DNA of 64,000 bases from positions 38,599-102,598 of the forward strand of contig JAPLDX010000090.1 in the NCBI GenBank assembly GCA_026391215.1, given 5' to 3'. A program made the translations under genes and the position numbers. Source of the stretch: Bacteroidia bacterium (GTDB lineage Bacteria > Bacteroidota > Bacteroidia > Bacteroidales > VadinHA17). Under the pieces are notes generated by a model, which ran no database searches, was not told the DNA's origin, and worked only from the letters and a program-made list of their open reading frames with translations. This document shows, piece by piece, positions 9,417 to 19,430 of the stretch (its first letter is position 1; each line of letters begins with the position of its first letter).

Positions 9417-10598
9417 ATGACAGATAAAATAATCCGAAGCGGGATTGCCGGTTCAGGTTATGCTGCAAGGTTTCATTATGATGCCCTGCAGCGGCTTTAT
9501 TCTGTTAAAGTAAAAATAACCGGTGCATACTCCCCTACTTCTCAAAGACTTAAGCTGTTCACTGAAGAACGCCACCTGAAAGCTTTCAGCAATCTTGAGT
9601 CTCTGATTGATGAATCAGATGTCATTCATGTCTGTACTCCCCCTTCAGCCCATGAACCGATAGTAATTGAAGCTCTTAAGCAAAATAAACATGTTATCGT
9701 TGAAAAGCCTTTGACCGGATATTTCGGGGATGATAGCGATAATTTTAATGGAGATACTTTCCCGCGTGAGAAGGGACTTGAACAGGCTCTGTCCAGTGTA
9801 AAAAGAATGATTGGTGCAGAAAAGAAGAGCCGCGGAAAGATCATGTATGCTGAGAACTGGATATATGCCCCGGCCGTAATAAAGGAAAGCGACATCCTGC
9901 GGAAGACAAAAGCCCAGATCCTGTGGATGCACGGTGAGGAATCTCATTCCGGCTCACATTCATTAAATTACGGACAATGGAAATTCTCAGGAGGAGGTTC
10001 AATGATCGGCAAGGGATGCCATCCCCTCACGGCAGCATTATATTTTAAACAGGTTGAAGGTAAGGCTCGTGATGGCAAGCCGGTAAGACCTGCAGCTGTA
10101 TCAGCCCGTACTCATGCTGTTACCCGTATGCCGGGATATATGGATGAAGGTCATCTCAGAACTACCTATAAAGATATTGAAGACTTTGCAGCCATTCATA
10201 TCATTTTTGAAGACGGCACATTTGCTGATATTTTTGCCAGCGAGCTGGTGCTTGGAGGAGTACATAACTGGATAGAGGTAAACACCAATAACCACAGGAC
10301 CATCTGCAATATAAGCCCTAACGATGCTATGCAGAGCTATACTCCCGATGAGAAGCATTTTAAAGACGTTTATACTGTTGAAAAGACAGAAACAAAACAG
10401 GGATGGTCGTCCGTCTCTCCTGATGAAAGCTGGTTTACGGGTTATCAGCACGAGATGGAGGCTTTTTACCGTTCTGCTGCTTTCGGTGAAGCAGTTGAAA
10501 GCAACAGCAGTTTAGCAGCTGATGCAATAGCAACTATTTATGCAGGTTACCTGTCGGCTGAAAGAAAAGGATCAGAGGTACCAGTTACACTACTTTAA
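9417..10598 (+). CDS. Gfo/Idh/MocA family oxidoreductase
   Basis: GIAGSGYAARFHYDAL, DVIHVCTPPSAHEPIVIEALKQNKHVIVEKPLTG. Confidence 0.9.
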   Translation: MTDKIIRSGIAGSGYAARFHYDALQRLYSVKVKITGAYSPTSQRLKLFTEERHLKAFSNLESLIDESDVIHVCTPPSAHEPIVIEALKQNKHVIVEKPLTGYFGDDSDNFNGDTFPREKGLEQALSSVKRMIGAEKKSRGKIMYAENWIYAPAVIKESDILRKTKAQILWMHGEESHSGSHSLNYGQWKFSGGGSMIGKGCHPLTAALYFKQVEGKARDGKPVRPAAVSARTHAVTRMPGYMDEGHLRTTYKDIEDFAAIHIIFEDGTFADIFASELVLGGVHNWIEVNTNNHRTICNISPNDAMQSYTPDEKHFKDVYTVEKTETKQGWSSVSPDESWFTGYQHEMEAFYRSAAFGEAVESNSSLAADAIATIYAGYLSAERKGSEVPVTLL

Positions 10599-13111
10599 TC
10601 TATAATAAAGTCTTTGACAGTAATCTCACCAAAGGTTACATCGAGGAAAGGCTTGCCATTTTTCATTCCGGCATTTCCAAAACCTGTGGCTGTTGAAATA
10701 AATGAAGTATAATCACCTGTTCCCGAATTTAAATACATTACCTGATCGACTGCATCGTACCTGATCCCTGAAAGAGCCTGGAGCATTGCATAGCTCGATA
10801 GCGCTCTTGCATACCAGTTACCGCATTCGTACTCATTGAAAGGATTCCGGATCCTTCCGTCATACCTGTCGCGGGCTATCCTTACTATTTCCAGTCCTTT
10901 TTCCGATTCGCCCATCATCATAAGATGAGAGGCTACCTGGTACTCAATACCTGTCCACACTTCATCACTGTAAACGAAGGGAAGTGACAACTTTCCTCCC
11001 TTTGGCCAACTGCAAAGCAACAGTCCTCCCTCATTCCCAAGTGCATATGAAGGGCGCTGAGGATTTGAATGATCTGAAAGATCCCTGCGTAAATTATATT
11101 TATATACTGATTTCAGGTGACTTGCCACTTTAAAGGAATCGACAACATCACTAAGGCCGCATACCTCCCCTATCCATGCACCCAGGATACCATCAGAAAG
11201 ACATCCTGTGCCATACTGATATTTTGGACCTTCCTTCTGAAGTAGTGCCCTGGCTTCTTCTGAATAATCCGACGACCATGATCCTTCAGAAGCTTTTACA
11301 GGATCCGGAGAACTTAGTCCCTCCCATTTTATCTTCTGTATGAAATATTCACCATCAAACAGTTCCGATTCTAACGTCTTCCTCCCTTTTGAATAAAGTA
11401 ATTCATATTTTGAAACATCAGCACCAAGGTATTTGCCCATTTCCGCTATAGCTTTCAGGGCTCCCAGGTAGAAGCTTGTACACATCCCATCCGGTCCCCA
11501 GAATTCTATGTCGTAAGTGTTATGGTGTGGTTCTTCCAGTGTTCCGGTAGAACGGGGATCCCATGTCTTAATGCAATAATCCATGCTTTCTACCACTTTT
11601 GGATACAGCTTTTTAAGCCATTCGGCATTGCCGCTGATATGCCAGTCGCGGTATACTTTCATGATCCCTCCCAGCTGACCATCTGATGCAGCATAAAAAG
11701 TAGTTGCGACAGGACGGATCGGCAAAGCTGATCTGAATGTCTGATGTCCTTCCATATCCTGGCTCGGGAGAAATTCCGTCTCACGCAGGGTTCTCTCAAG
11801 TGAAGGGAAAAGATGAGGGATTGCCTGGGCATAATTCCATACATGGGTGCAGGAGCCGGCACAACAGCCTGAATTATCACCGCATCCCTCCCAGTTCCAT
11901 AATTTTCCGTCACGCTGACGAAGAATCGTCGGTGATTTTAAAATTGTAAGGTTAGCAGCTACTGCTTCAATCACTTCAGGAGGATGGGTTGTATTGTAAA
12001 ATGCATTGCAGAACAATTCGGATTTCCCCAGAAGATCACTGTAATTTGTTTTCCAGTAATCTGCAACTTCATTTATCCCGGGAAATTTCGCTGAATACCA
12101 TGGTTTATAATAGGGATCCTTGCAGGTACAATCAGTGTCGGTGCACTCCTCATCATCGGGCTCCTTTGAATCCTGGCCGTACTTCATATTAGTGTTTGGT
12201 ACATACCAGGCCATCATGATCCTTATTACTTTTGACTCTCCCGGATTTAATGATAATGGCACATAAAGTGATGCACCCGGCGCATCATCCTCAACAGGCG
12301 ATGTGTTCCTGGTTTCTCCTCTCAGAATTGTATTCCACGTCATGGTCATCGGGTCCCACCATCCTCCCCTGAACCAGCAATGGTCCACAATAGCTTCAGG
12401 CTCTGTGGTATATATTGCAAAATCGCCCTGCTTCTCCGGATTTTCCTTGTTCCCCTCCTCAGACAGGATGAATCCTCCTGCAATGGGTTTTACTGAAGCT
12501 TTCCCGCCGGATTGGCTCATAAAATTTTTGGTATTGTAAGAAAATACACATTCCAGAACTGAACTGCCGGTGTTTTTAAATGAATATTCCAGTGCTCCCA
12601 CTGGCAAGCTTGAATTATCGGCATCAGTAGGAATAAAAGGGCTCCATCCTTTTATCTGGACATTGAGCGGAATATCATTGTCATTCAGCTCAATGCCGGC
12701 AAATGGGAATCTTGCATGGAATGTCGCATTTTTAAATCTTGGAAGTCCATAGGTTGCTCCTGCGGAACCGTTCCCCGAACCAGGTTGTCCAAAGCGCTTC
12801 CAGTCCGGGACCTGGCCTTCAAGGACTTTTGTACCGTTTTCAATTCCCTTGACCGAAATGGCTGCGAATATGCACGGCTCATTGAAAACCTCAGGCTTGT
12901 TTCTTACCGACATGTGAGAAATTGCACCGGTCCCTTCCAGACAAAACATTCCTGCTCCCAATCCTCCGATCGGGAAAGCTATCCTGTTGAGGTATTCTCC
13001 TGAATATGTTCCGTTATACTCATGTTTCGGATTATCGATTGTACCTTTTTTTTCAGCACAGGAGGTTAATAGCAATCCTCCGGATACTAATAGTACTAAG
13101 ATCTTATTCAT
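10595..13111 (-). CDS. GH116 family glycoside hydrolase (beta-glucosidase/glucosylceramidase-like), lipoprotein
   Basis: Signal with lipobox LLTSCAE; NRIAFPIGGLGAGMFCLEGTGAISHMSVRNKPE; HNTYDIEFWGPDGMCTSFYLGALKA and DEVWTGIEYQVASHLM, typical of GH116. Confidence 0.88.
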   Translation of the reverse strand: MNKILVLLVSGGLLLTSCAEKKGTIDNPKHEYNGTYSGEYLNRIAFPIGGLGAGMFCLEGTGAISHMSVRNKPEVFNEPCIFAAISVKGIENGTKVLEGQVPDWKRFGQPGSGNGSAGATYGLPRFKNATFHARFPFAGIELNDNDIPLNVQIKGWSPFIPTDADNSSLPVGALEYSFKNTGSSVLECVFSYNTKNFMSQSGGKASVKPIAGGFILSEEGNKENPEKQGDFAIYTTEPEAIVDHCWFRGGWWDPMTMTWNTILRGETRNTSPVEDDAPGASLYVPLSLNPGESKVIRIMMAWYVPNTNMKYGQDSKEPDDEECTDTDCTCKDPYYKPWYSAKFPGINEVADYWKTNYSDLLGKSELFCNAFYNTTHPPEVIEAVAANLTILKSPTILRQRDGKLWNWEGCGDNSGCCAGSCTHVWNYAQAIPHLFPSLERTLRETEFLPSQDMEGHQTFRSALPIRPVATTFYAASDGQLGGIMKVYRDWHISGNAEWLKKLYPKVVESMDYCIKTWDPRSTGTLEEPHHNTYDIEFWGPDGMCTSFYLGALKAIAEMGKYLGADVSKYELLYSKGRKTLESELFDGEYFIQKIKWEGLSSPDPVKASEGSWSSDYSEEARALLQKEGPKYQYGTGCLSDGILGAWIGEVCGLSDVVDSFKVASHLKSVYKYNLRRDLSDHSNPQRPSYALGNEGGLLLCSWPKGGKLSLPFVYSDEVWTGIEYQVASHLMMMGESEKGLEIVRIARDRYDGRIRNPFNEYECGNWYARALSSYAMLQALSGIRYDAVDQVMYLNSGTGDYTSFISTATGFGNAGMKNGKPFLDVTFGEITVKDFIID

Positions 13112-13131
13112 AAAAATATCATTAAATGGTA

Positions 13132-14028
13132 CTAGCTCTCCAATATTTTAACCAGTCTGTCACACAAGTCTTTAAGTCCCTCTGGAGTATCTCCTCCCGG
13201 CTGCTCAATTGTAGCCCATCCATTATACCCGATCCCGTCAAGGGCTTTCATGACTTTTGTCCAGTTCACATCACCTTCAGTCAATTTAACTTCAAAACCA
13301 GCAGATTTGCCCTGTTTGTCCGCAATCTTGCGACTATATTCCTTGATATGAACTTTGGCTATCCTTTTCTCCAGGATTTTGATCCACTGTTCTGGCCAAC
13401 CATAAGCAAGGATATTGCCACAGTCAAAATAAAAACCTACAAAAGGACTCCCGAACTGATCGACATAAGAAGCCGCTTCCATCGGACTTAGCAGGAAATT
13501 ATTCCAGACATTTTCCACTCCAATCTTTACATTGAGTTTTTCAGCAAGTGGTATAGCTTTCTTTAACTCATCTGACGATCTGTTCCAGCACTCATCATAG
13601 CTGACAGTGTCATTTACTCTTCCGGGTACAAGCAGAACCGTATCTGCTCCATAGACCTGTGAATCTTCAATTGCAACTTTCAGTGCCTCCACACCTTTTT
13701 CTCTCACTTGAGGATCCGGATCAGACAGAGGGAATTTCCAATGCATTTCGTCGCAAACACTGGGTATCGATAAACCTGTCGCATCACGCGCTTTAAGTAC
13801 TTCGTTCCTGTCAAGATGACTCATTACTTCAATCCCGTCGAAACCGGCGGCTTTTGCAGACTGGAATTTTTCATAAATGGTTTTGCCAACACCATTGCTC
13901 CCCCACATTATTCCTTTTTTTATACTTCTCACGGGAGGAAGAAGTTTTCCTGAGAGACCATGAAAAGGCGCAATTGAAAACGCTGCAGAAGCCATCATGG
14001 TTCCTTTTGTGAATTGCCTTCTATTCAT
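13132..14028 (-). CDS. Sugar phosphate isomerase/epimerase (AP endonuclease 2-like TIM barrel), secreted
   Basis: MNRRQFTKGTMMASAAFS Tat-like signal; KAAGFDGIEVM, IGVENVWNNFLLSP, VGFYFDCGN, IAKVHIKEY. Confidence 0.85.
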   Translation of the reverse strand: MNRRQFTKGTMMASAAFSIAPFHGLSGKLLPPVRSIKKGIMWGSNGVGKTIYEKFQSAKAAGFDGIEVMSHLDRNEVLKARDATGLSIPSVCDEMHWKFPLSDPDPQVREKGVEALKVAIEDSQVYGADTVLLVPGRVNDTVSYDECWNRSSDELKKAIPLAEKLNVKIGVENVWNNFLLSPMEAASYVDQFGSPFVGFYFDCGNILAYGWPEQWIKILEKRIAKVHIKEYSRKIADKQGKSAGFEVKLTEGDVNWTKVMKALDGIGYNGWATIEQPGGDTPEGLKDLCDRLVKILES

Positions 14029-14055
14029 AAATAACTTATTTTGAGCATTATAATG

Positions 14056-15411
14056 TTAAACATTTGATTCTGTCCCGATTATCGGAATCACCTCCGGAAT
14101 ACCAGGGACGGGGCCAAATGCATATGTTTTCGGACCGAGATACAGGTCTGAATTCATTACCTCCTCCCATGTCACGTCTTTTCCCGAATATGCTGACATA
14201 CGTCCCATAATTGTAATAAGGGAGGAGTTCACCTGAGCTTCAGCATCGTTAACTACGTTGCCCGTACGGATCCCTGTTATCAGATTAATATGTTCCTGAA
14301 CATAAGGATCAGTTACCTTCCAGGTTTCATCAGCCGATCCCTCTTCTGGTGTTGGATATTTCCATATCTCCTCTCCTTTCAGGTTATATAATATCCCCTT
14401 TGCGTCAGCAAATCCATTGGTGCCCACTATAAACTGTTTTGTAAGATTACTGCAGCCGGTGATCTGTCGTGCAGCACAATGGGTATGCATGCCGTTGTCA
14501 TAAATATATTCTATGCTGAAGAAGTCATACTGGTCACCAGTCACCCTTCTCTGGCGTCCGCCCCAGCCGATAGCCTTTACAGGGATCTTTCCAAGATACC
14601 AGTTCATCACATCAATTTCATGAATGAACTGCTCAACAATATGATCACCTGAAAGCCAGCAGAAATTCGCCCAGTTTCTGAGCATATACTCCATATCGGT
14701 CCATCCGGGTTTTCGTTTTATAACCCAGAGTGAACCGCCATTGCGGATAATATGAGCGCTGACGATATCCCCTATTTCACCGTTCATTACTCTCCTCTTT
14801 GTTTCCATGAAATCTTTCTGAACCCTCCTGATCGTTCCGCTGACCAGGCATAATCCCTTTTCCTTTGCTCTTTCAATGGAAACCATCACTGAACGAGCCC
14901 CTACAGGATCGACTGCACATGGTTTTTCAAGGAATATATGTTTGCCCGCTTCGACCGCTGCTGCAATATGGACAGGACGGAAATGAGGAGGTGTGCATAG
15001 AAGCACAACATCAACGCCTGAGTCAATTACTTTCTGATAGCTGTCAAATCCAGTGAAGCATTTTTCATCAGCTATTTCAATGTTCCTTTCCTTTTTAAGC
15101 TGCTCCCGGCATTGATCAAGTCTGTCCCTGAAAACATCTCCAAGGGCAGTTATCTGAAGGTTTGGACCTGCATCCACGAAGTTAACTGCAGCTCCCGTAC
15201 CTCTACCTCCACATCCTACGAGCCCCGCTTTAAGGACTGGTCCGTCTGGAGCCTGTGTCAGAAGAGCAGGAAGCTTTTCTTCCTCTTTCTTTGGTTCTGT
15301 TCCTTTGCATGAACTGATGATTCCCATTGAGCCTAATGCAGCCGCAGCCATAGTAGTGTTCGAGATAAATTTTCTGCGGCCGATTTTCTTGTGTGAAGTC
15401 TCTTTTTTCAT
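14056..15411 (-). CDS. Gfo/Idh/MocA family oxidoreductase with Tat signal
   Basis: Start re-assigned to Met at 15411 (MKKETSHKKIGRRKFISNTTMAAAALGSMGIISSCKG); the longer ORF start overlaps the upstream gene. LKAGLVGCGGRGTGAA, VVLLCTPPHFRPVHIAAAVEAGKHIFLEKPCAVD. Confidence 0.88.
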   Translation of the reverse strand: MKKETSHKKIGRRKFISNTTMAAAALGSMGIISSCKGTEPKKEEEKLPALLTQAPDGPVLKAGLVGCGGRGTGAAVNFVDAGPNLQITALGDVFRDRLDQCREQLKKERNIEIADEKCFTGFDSYQKVIDSGVDVVLLCTPPHFRPVHIAAAVEAGKHIFLEKPCAVDPVGARSVMVSIERAKEKGLCLVSGTIRRVQKDFMETKRRVMNGEIGDIVSAHIIRNGGSLWVIKRKPGWTDMEYMLRNWANFCWLSGDHIVEQFIHEIDVMNWYLGKIPVKAIGWGGRQRRVTGDQYDFFSIEYIYDNGMHTHCAARQITGCSNLTKQFIVGTNGFADAKGILYNLKGEEIWKYPTPEEGSADETWKVTDPYVQEHINLITGIRTGNVVNDAEAQVNSSLITIMGRMSAYSGKDVTWEEVMNSDLYLGPKTYAFGPVPGIPEVIPIIGTESNV

Positions 15412-15433
15412 AAAAGCTTTTTTAGCGTAATTA

Positions 15434-16651
15434 TTAATAAACTTCAAGTTCCCGCCATGAGGGCATAGCAGGATATTTAGCATGAGGTTCGGTCTGGTAC
15501 CAGTAGCACACCGATGCAATGTCAGATTTCTGTGCCAGGTATCTTCCTCCCTGACGCCATCCAAGGTCCTGAATGGTAATTTTCAGGTCTTTATCAAATC
15601 TGACAGGATCCATAATGTGCCAGCGGTACATTCCGAAGCGCTGCATCACGTTATAATGCCCGTCGCCCCTGATAACCTGGTGAAGACCTGTATAGGGAGT
15701 GCTGAACTCTGTATAATTGACTTCTTCGACACCTGCTGCATTTTTTAGTCTTGTGTCAAAATCATAGGAGCCGCAGAAATAATCTTCTGTGCCAGTGCCG
15801 CAAATTGTCGGGAATTTTGTATCGCCGTCCAAAAAGAATTTTATTTCTCCTTCACCCCACCAACCGTTGTTGTTCACCCCTAAAGCCAGATAGACACCTA
15901 CATACTGGCCTTTCCCCTTGATACCATCCGCGATAGTATAATCAGAGGTTGTATTTGGATTTGCCCTCCGGAACTGGGTATGGAAATATGCTGCGTCAGC
16001 CGGTACTTCAGTAAGTGTATAGTCTATCTGGTAGTAAAGGGTCATTCTGTCCTCATCTCCTGTATTTGTCATTGTAATTTTGCATTTCTTTCTGAACGGC
16101 ATTGCCCAGTAGCAGTTGAAAGCGCTTCCCGGATTGACACATATGGCCAGCGATGTAAGTGGAGCGTAACTTCCCCATCCCATTGCGAAAAAATCACCTA
16201 CAGGACATTCAACTGAAGGTTCAGTTTCTCCATCCCAATAGATGCGGAGTATGTTATAACGCCATTTGCCAGCAGGGGTCATCCAGATATGCTGGATCGC
16301 TCCCGGGCCCTCAATATCTGCAAGTGTAAATGTTTCTCCGGGCATTATCCTGACATACGGATTCACTTTCCAGCCCTGTCCGAGATCGCGGGCTGCATTG
16401 TATGCATTTGCCACATTGGGCTTATCCTTGTCGGCAACAGGATCAGCCATCCCTGCTTTGCCTTTCTCGCCGGTAAAGTTTTCAGGGCTTATGGACCGCG
16501 TTTTTGCATCGGATAACCTGTAGAGGTTACCCATGTTCATGTCGAGACCATTGAATTTGCTCTGCGCGAATGCAAATAATGGCAGAAAACAGAATACTGA
16601 AATAACTACAAGAAGCCTTTTCATATTATTAAGTTTAGATTTAGTAATCAT
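15434..16651 (-). CDS. DUF2961 (GH172-type) protein; Met at about 16624 (MKRLLVV) is the likelier start
   Basis: LYRLSDAKTRSISPENFTGEKGKAGMA, IEGPGAIQHIWMTPAGKWRYNILRIYWDGETEPSVECPVGDFFAMGWG, TICGTGTEDYFCGSYDF: characteristic DUF2961 motifs. Confidence 0.9.
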   Translation of the reverse strand: MITKSKLNNMKRLLVVISVFCFLPLFAFAQSKFNGLDMNMGNLYRLSDAKTRSISPENFTGEKGKAGMADPVADKDKPNVANAYNAARDLGQGWKVNPYVRIMPGETFTLADIEGPGAIQHIWMTPAGKWRYNILRIYWDGETEPSVECPVGDFFAMGWGSYAPLTSLAICVNPGSAFNCYWAMPFRKKCKITMTNTGDEDRMTLYYQIDYTLTEVPADAAYFHTQFRRANPNTTSDYTIADGIKGKGQYVGVYLALGVNNNGWWGEGEIKFFLDGDTKFPTICGTGTEDYFCGSYDFDTRLKNAAGVEEVNYTEFSTPYTGLHQVIRGDGHYNVMQRFGMYRWHIMDPVRFDKDLKITIQDLGWRQGGRYLAQKSDIASVCYWYQTEPHAKYPAMPSWRELEVY

Positions 16652-16708
16652 TACAATCTAAAATTAATAAATAGACAGGAATTGCAGGGTATATTTTGAA
16701 TGAATCTG

Positions 16709-16742
16709 AAAAAAAACAGGGGCGCTGTATGCAACGCCCCTG
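16709..16742 (-). terminator. Rho-independent terminator for the 16780-17250 gene
   Basis: Stem caggggcg/cgcccctg (16717-16724 / 16735-16742), A-tract at 16709-16716 (U-tract on minus strand). Confidence 0.75.
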
Positions 16743-16779
16743 CTTTGTGCTATTTGAAGTTATTATCCAAATTTGGTTA

Positions 16780-17250
16780 TTACCAGATATACCTTATTGA
16801 CAAAGCACCACCATCACCCCAGAAATGTGAATAGCCGATAAAATTGAATGCAGGCTTCCAGTCTAAGCTTATATTGATCGGGAGCTCCGTAAAATTGTAT
16901 TCCAGTCCGAGGATCCCGTCAACACCAACCACAGTATATCCTGTCCCTGCAGTACCCCAACTGGTATTATCACCATTATAAAAACCTACGTGTGCCCCTA
17001 TTCCATAATACCAGTTAAGCCTGTCAACATCGAAAGCGCGGTTATGTATTTCATATAATCCGGTTATTTCAAAACCGCTCCACCTGGTTGATCCTAAAAG
17101 TTCAACAGCAGTTTTGTCACCAAGAAAGTGCTTGAATGTAAGACCATTATACAAACCGCCTCTTAATCCGATACCATTTCTATAATCCTGAGCCCCGGCG
17201 ACAGCTGTAAACAATACAGCAATTGTAATTATAGCTAAAAACTTTTTCAT
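16780..17250 (-). CDS. Small secreted/outer-membrane beta-barrel-like protein
   Basis: Signal peptide MKKFLAIITIAVLFTAVAGAQ; amphipathic beta-strand pattern; aromatic C-terminus ALSIRYIW. Confidence 0.55.
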   Translation of the reverse strand: MKKFLAIITIAVLFTAVAGAQDYRNGIGLRGGLYNGLTFKHFLGDKTAVELLGSTRWSGFEITGLYEIHNRAFDVDRLNWYYGIGAHVGFYNGDNTSWGTAGTGYTVVGVDGILGLEYNFTELPINISLDWKPAFNFIGYSHFWGDGGALSIRYIW

Positions 17251-17393
17251 AGTAAATAATTATGATTAAGCCACAAAAATAACAAAATTTAAACAAACTA
17301 AATTTTTTAAAACCTAATGAGAGATTTTTTGATCTGCTTTGTTGGGATTGTATAATGATTTTTTTTGTAAATTACTGTTAGAAATATTACTGA

Positions 17394-17909
17394 TTGAAGA
17401 GACAATCTATAATTAAGAAAATCCCATTATTTCTGTCATTCCTGATATTCATGAATTATTCAGGCAATGCTCAATTCTCATTTAAATTGCAGACAGGGAT
17501 CAGCTATATCGAGCACTTTTCAACAGGAATAACTTTCAGCTTTTCAGAGAGACATAACTTATCGCTGCTGTACGGTTCAAATTTCTTTATTAAGCCCAGG
17601 GACTTTTCATGTCTCATGCTTCAGTACGATTTTCTGTTCAGTAAACTGGATTTTGCAGGAATAATCCCCGCAATCGGCATTAAGGGAGGATATTCAGTTT
17701 ATACCAATAGCTATTACAAGTGGAACCTGTCTTCTTTTGTACCATTCACCGGACTCAGGTATAAGGCTGGTAATAAATTAGAAATCGATCTGGATATTGG
17801 AACAGCAATATCCATTGAACATTCTGTAAAAAGGATTTCATACGGGGAAATAGGAATGTACAAAGAGTATCTGCCGGAGTTTAAACTAGGCTTAAAATAT
17901 AAACTTTGA
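17394..17909 (+). CDS. Putative outer-membrane beta-barrel protein (TTG start)
   Basis: Hydrophobic N-terminus, alternating strand pattern, ends FKLGLKYKL. Confidence 0.5.
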   Translation: MKRQSIIKKIPLFLSFLIFMNYSGNAQFSFKLQTGISYIEHFSTGITFSFSERHNLSLLYGSNFFIKPRDFSCLMLQYDFLFSKLDFAGIIPAIGIKGGYSVYTNSYYKWNLSSFVPFTGLRYKAGNKLEIDLDIGTAISIEHSVKRISYGEIGMYKEYLPEFKLGLKYKL

Positions 17910-17916
17910 AAATAAT

Positions 17917-18765
17917 TTGAAAAGGATCCTGATACTAATATTGATAATTGAGATTGTTGCTTCTTTATCGTGCGACAGGGTGGAATATTATCCTGATAAC
18001 CCGGTTGTTTTCGACAAAACCAATCTGTTAGCTCATAAAGGAGGCGGCGATTATGACGCAGGAAATACAATTGATGGCTGTATACTTGGATTTAATCTCT
18101 TCGACGGTATTGAATGCGATATTCAAACGAGCTCTGAGAACACATTATGGTTGAGCCATTCCCCGTATCTGCCATCATGCGGCTCTTTTGAAGAAGAATG
18201 TTTTGTCTTACTGGATGACCAGACGATAATTGAAATTGATTCATGCCTGGGAAGAGATATTAACTATACAAAGCTGGAGACAGTATTTCAGTATATGAGC
18301 AATAATTATCCCGGTAAATTTATTTCTCTTGACACTAAAGCCTGGACACCATGCGGGATATCAGGCATCAATCTGATAAGAACTATGAATTTGATCGGCC
18401 AGGCAATAATTGATCTGACTTTAAAATATCATCTCGAAAACCGGGTAATGGTTGAATCAGAAAACGGGGATTTTCTTTACTATATAAAAATGAATGCAGA
18501 TTATATTGATACATACCTTACCTCTTTCGGGGATTTTGAACTTGGTGTTTCAAGGGCATTGGATGCCGGGTTCTCCGGCATTTCCTTTGCCTACAGGGTA
18601 AAGGAAGAAATAACAAATGAACAAATAGAACTTATCCACCGGAAAGGTCTTAAAATACAGCTTTGGACTGTCAATGATTCTACTGATATTGAAGAGGCTA
18701 AAGCAATGAATCCCGATTATATCCAAACAGACAATCTGGATTACATAACTGGCAACAACCGCTGA
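17917..18765 (+). CDS. Glycerophosphodiester phosphodiesterase-like protein
   Basis: LLAHKGGGDYDAGNTIDGCILGFNLFDGIECDIQTSSENTLWLSHSPYLP and QLWTVNDSTDIEEAKAMNPDYIQTDNLDYI resemble GDPD; TTG start, lipoprotein-like LSCDR. Confidence 0.75.
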   Translation: MKRILILILIIEIVASLSCDRVEYYPDNPVVFDKTNLLAHKGGGDYDAGNTIDGCILGFNLFDGIECDIQTSSENTLWLSHSPYLPSCGSFEEECFVLLDDQTIIEIDSCLGRDINYTKLETVFQYMSNNYPGKFISLDTKAWTPCGISGINLIRTMNLIGQAIIDLTLKYHLENRVMVESENGDFLYYIKMNADYIDTYLTSFGDFELGVSRALDAGFSGISFAYRVKEEITNEQIELIHRKGLKIQLWTVNDSTDIEEAKAMNPDYIQTDNLDYITGNNR

Positions 18766-18772
18766 AAAGATC

Positions 18773-19363
18773 TTACACTGTTGCCAGAACTTCTTTTCCA
18801 AATGCCATACACTCAGGTCTTTTGAGGTTGTCATAGTCCTTCATCCCGGGGAATGACTGCATCTGTTTGCGGACATCCGGTTCCATCAGCCCGAATGTGA
18901 TCCTTCCCAGGAAAACCTTTGATAGCACATTGCTTACTCCACAGATCCTGGCCAGGTGATTTTCAATGAATGCTGCTGTCTGTTCCGGTCCGACTGGCTG
19001 CATCATATTGCCGCAGACAGCGAAATAGCCGCGGATTTTACTTTTAAGCATATCCTTGTTCTTCTCAAGATACTCATGCAGGAGCTGTGATGTTACCCCG
19101 GCCCGTATGGCTCCCCCTATCACAATATGTTCATATCCCGACAGATCGGGATTTTCCCGAACGTCGAATACATTAGCTATTCCATCCATCCCCTCGGAGA
19201 TCCAGAGAGCCGCATCACGTGTTGAACCGCACCATGTTGCATACAATACAGCCCACTTTTTATCAGAAGGCATGGGATAATATTCAAGCGGAAAAGCTTT
19301 TTTGGGAATCAAAAGTGCACTCATACCCAATAATCCTGTTTTGAAAAAGATTCTTTTATTCAT
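18773..19363 (-). CDS. Flavodoxin-domain protein (protoporphyrinogen oxidase HemG-like), secreted
   Basis: WAVLYATWCGSTRDAALWISEGM, YEHIVIGGAIRAGVTSQLLHEYLEKN; start assigned to MNKRIFFKTG. Confidence 0.75.
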   Translation of the reverse strand: MNKRIFFKTGLLGMSALLIPKKAFPLEYYPMPSDKKWAVLYATWCGSTRDAALWISEGMDGIANVFDVRENPDLSGYEHIVIGGAIRAGVTSQLLHEYLEKNKDMLKSKIRGYFAVCGNMMQPVGPEQTAAFIENHLARICGVSNVLSKVFLGRITFGLMEPDVRKQMQSFPGMKDYDNLKRPECMAFGKEVLATV

Positions 19364-19430
19364 TATAATAAAATAATGGTTTCTTATACAAATATAGCTA
19401 CAGGAATGCAGACGGCAAAAAGAATGTTTT

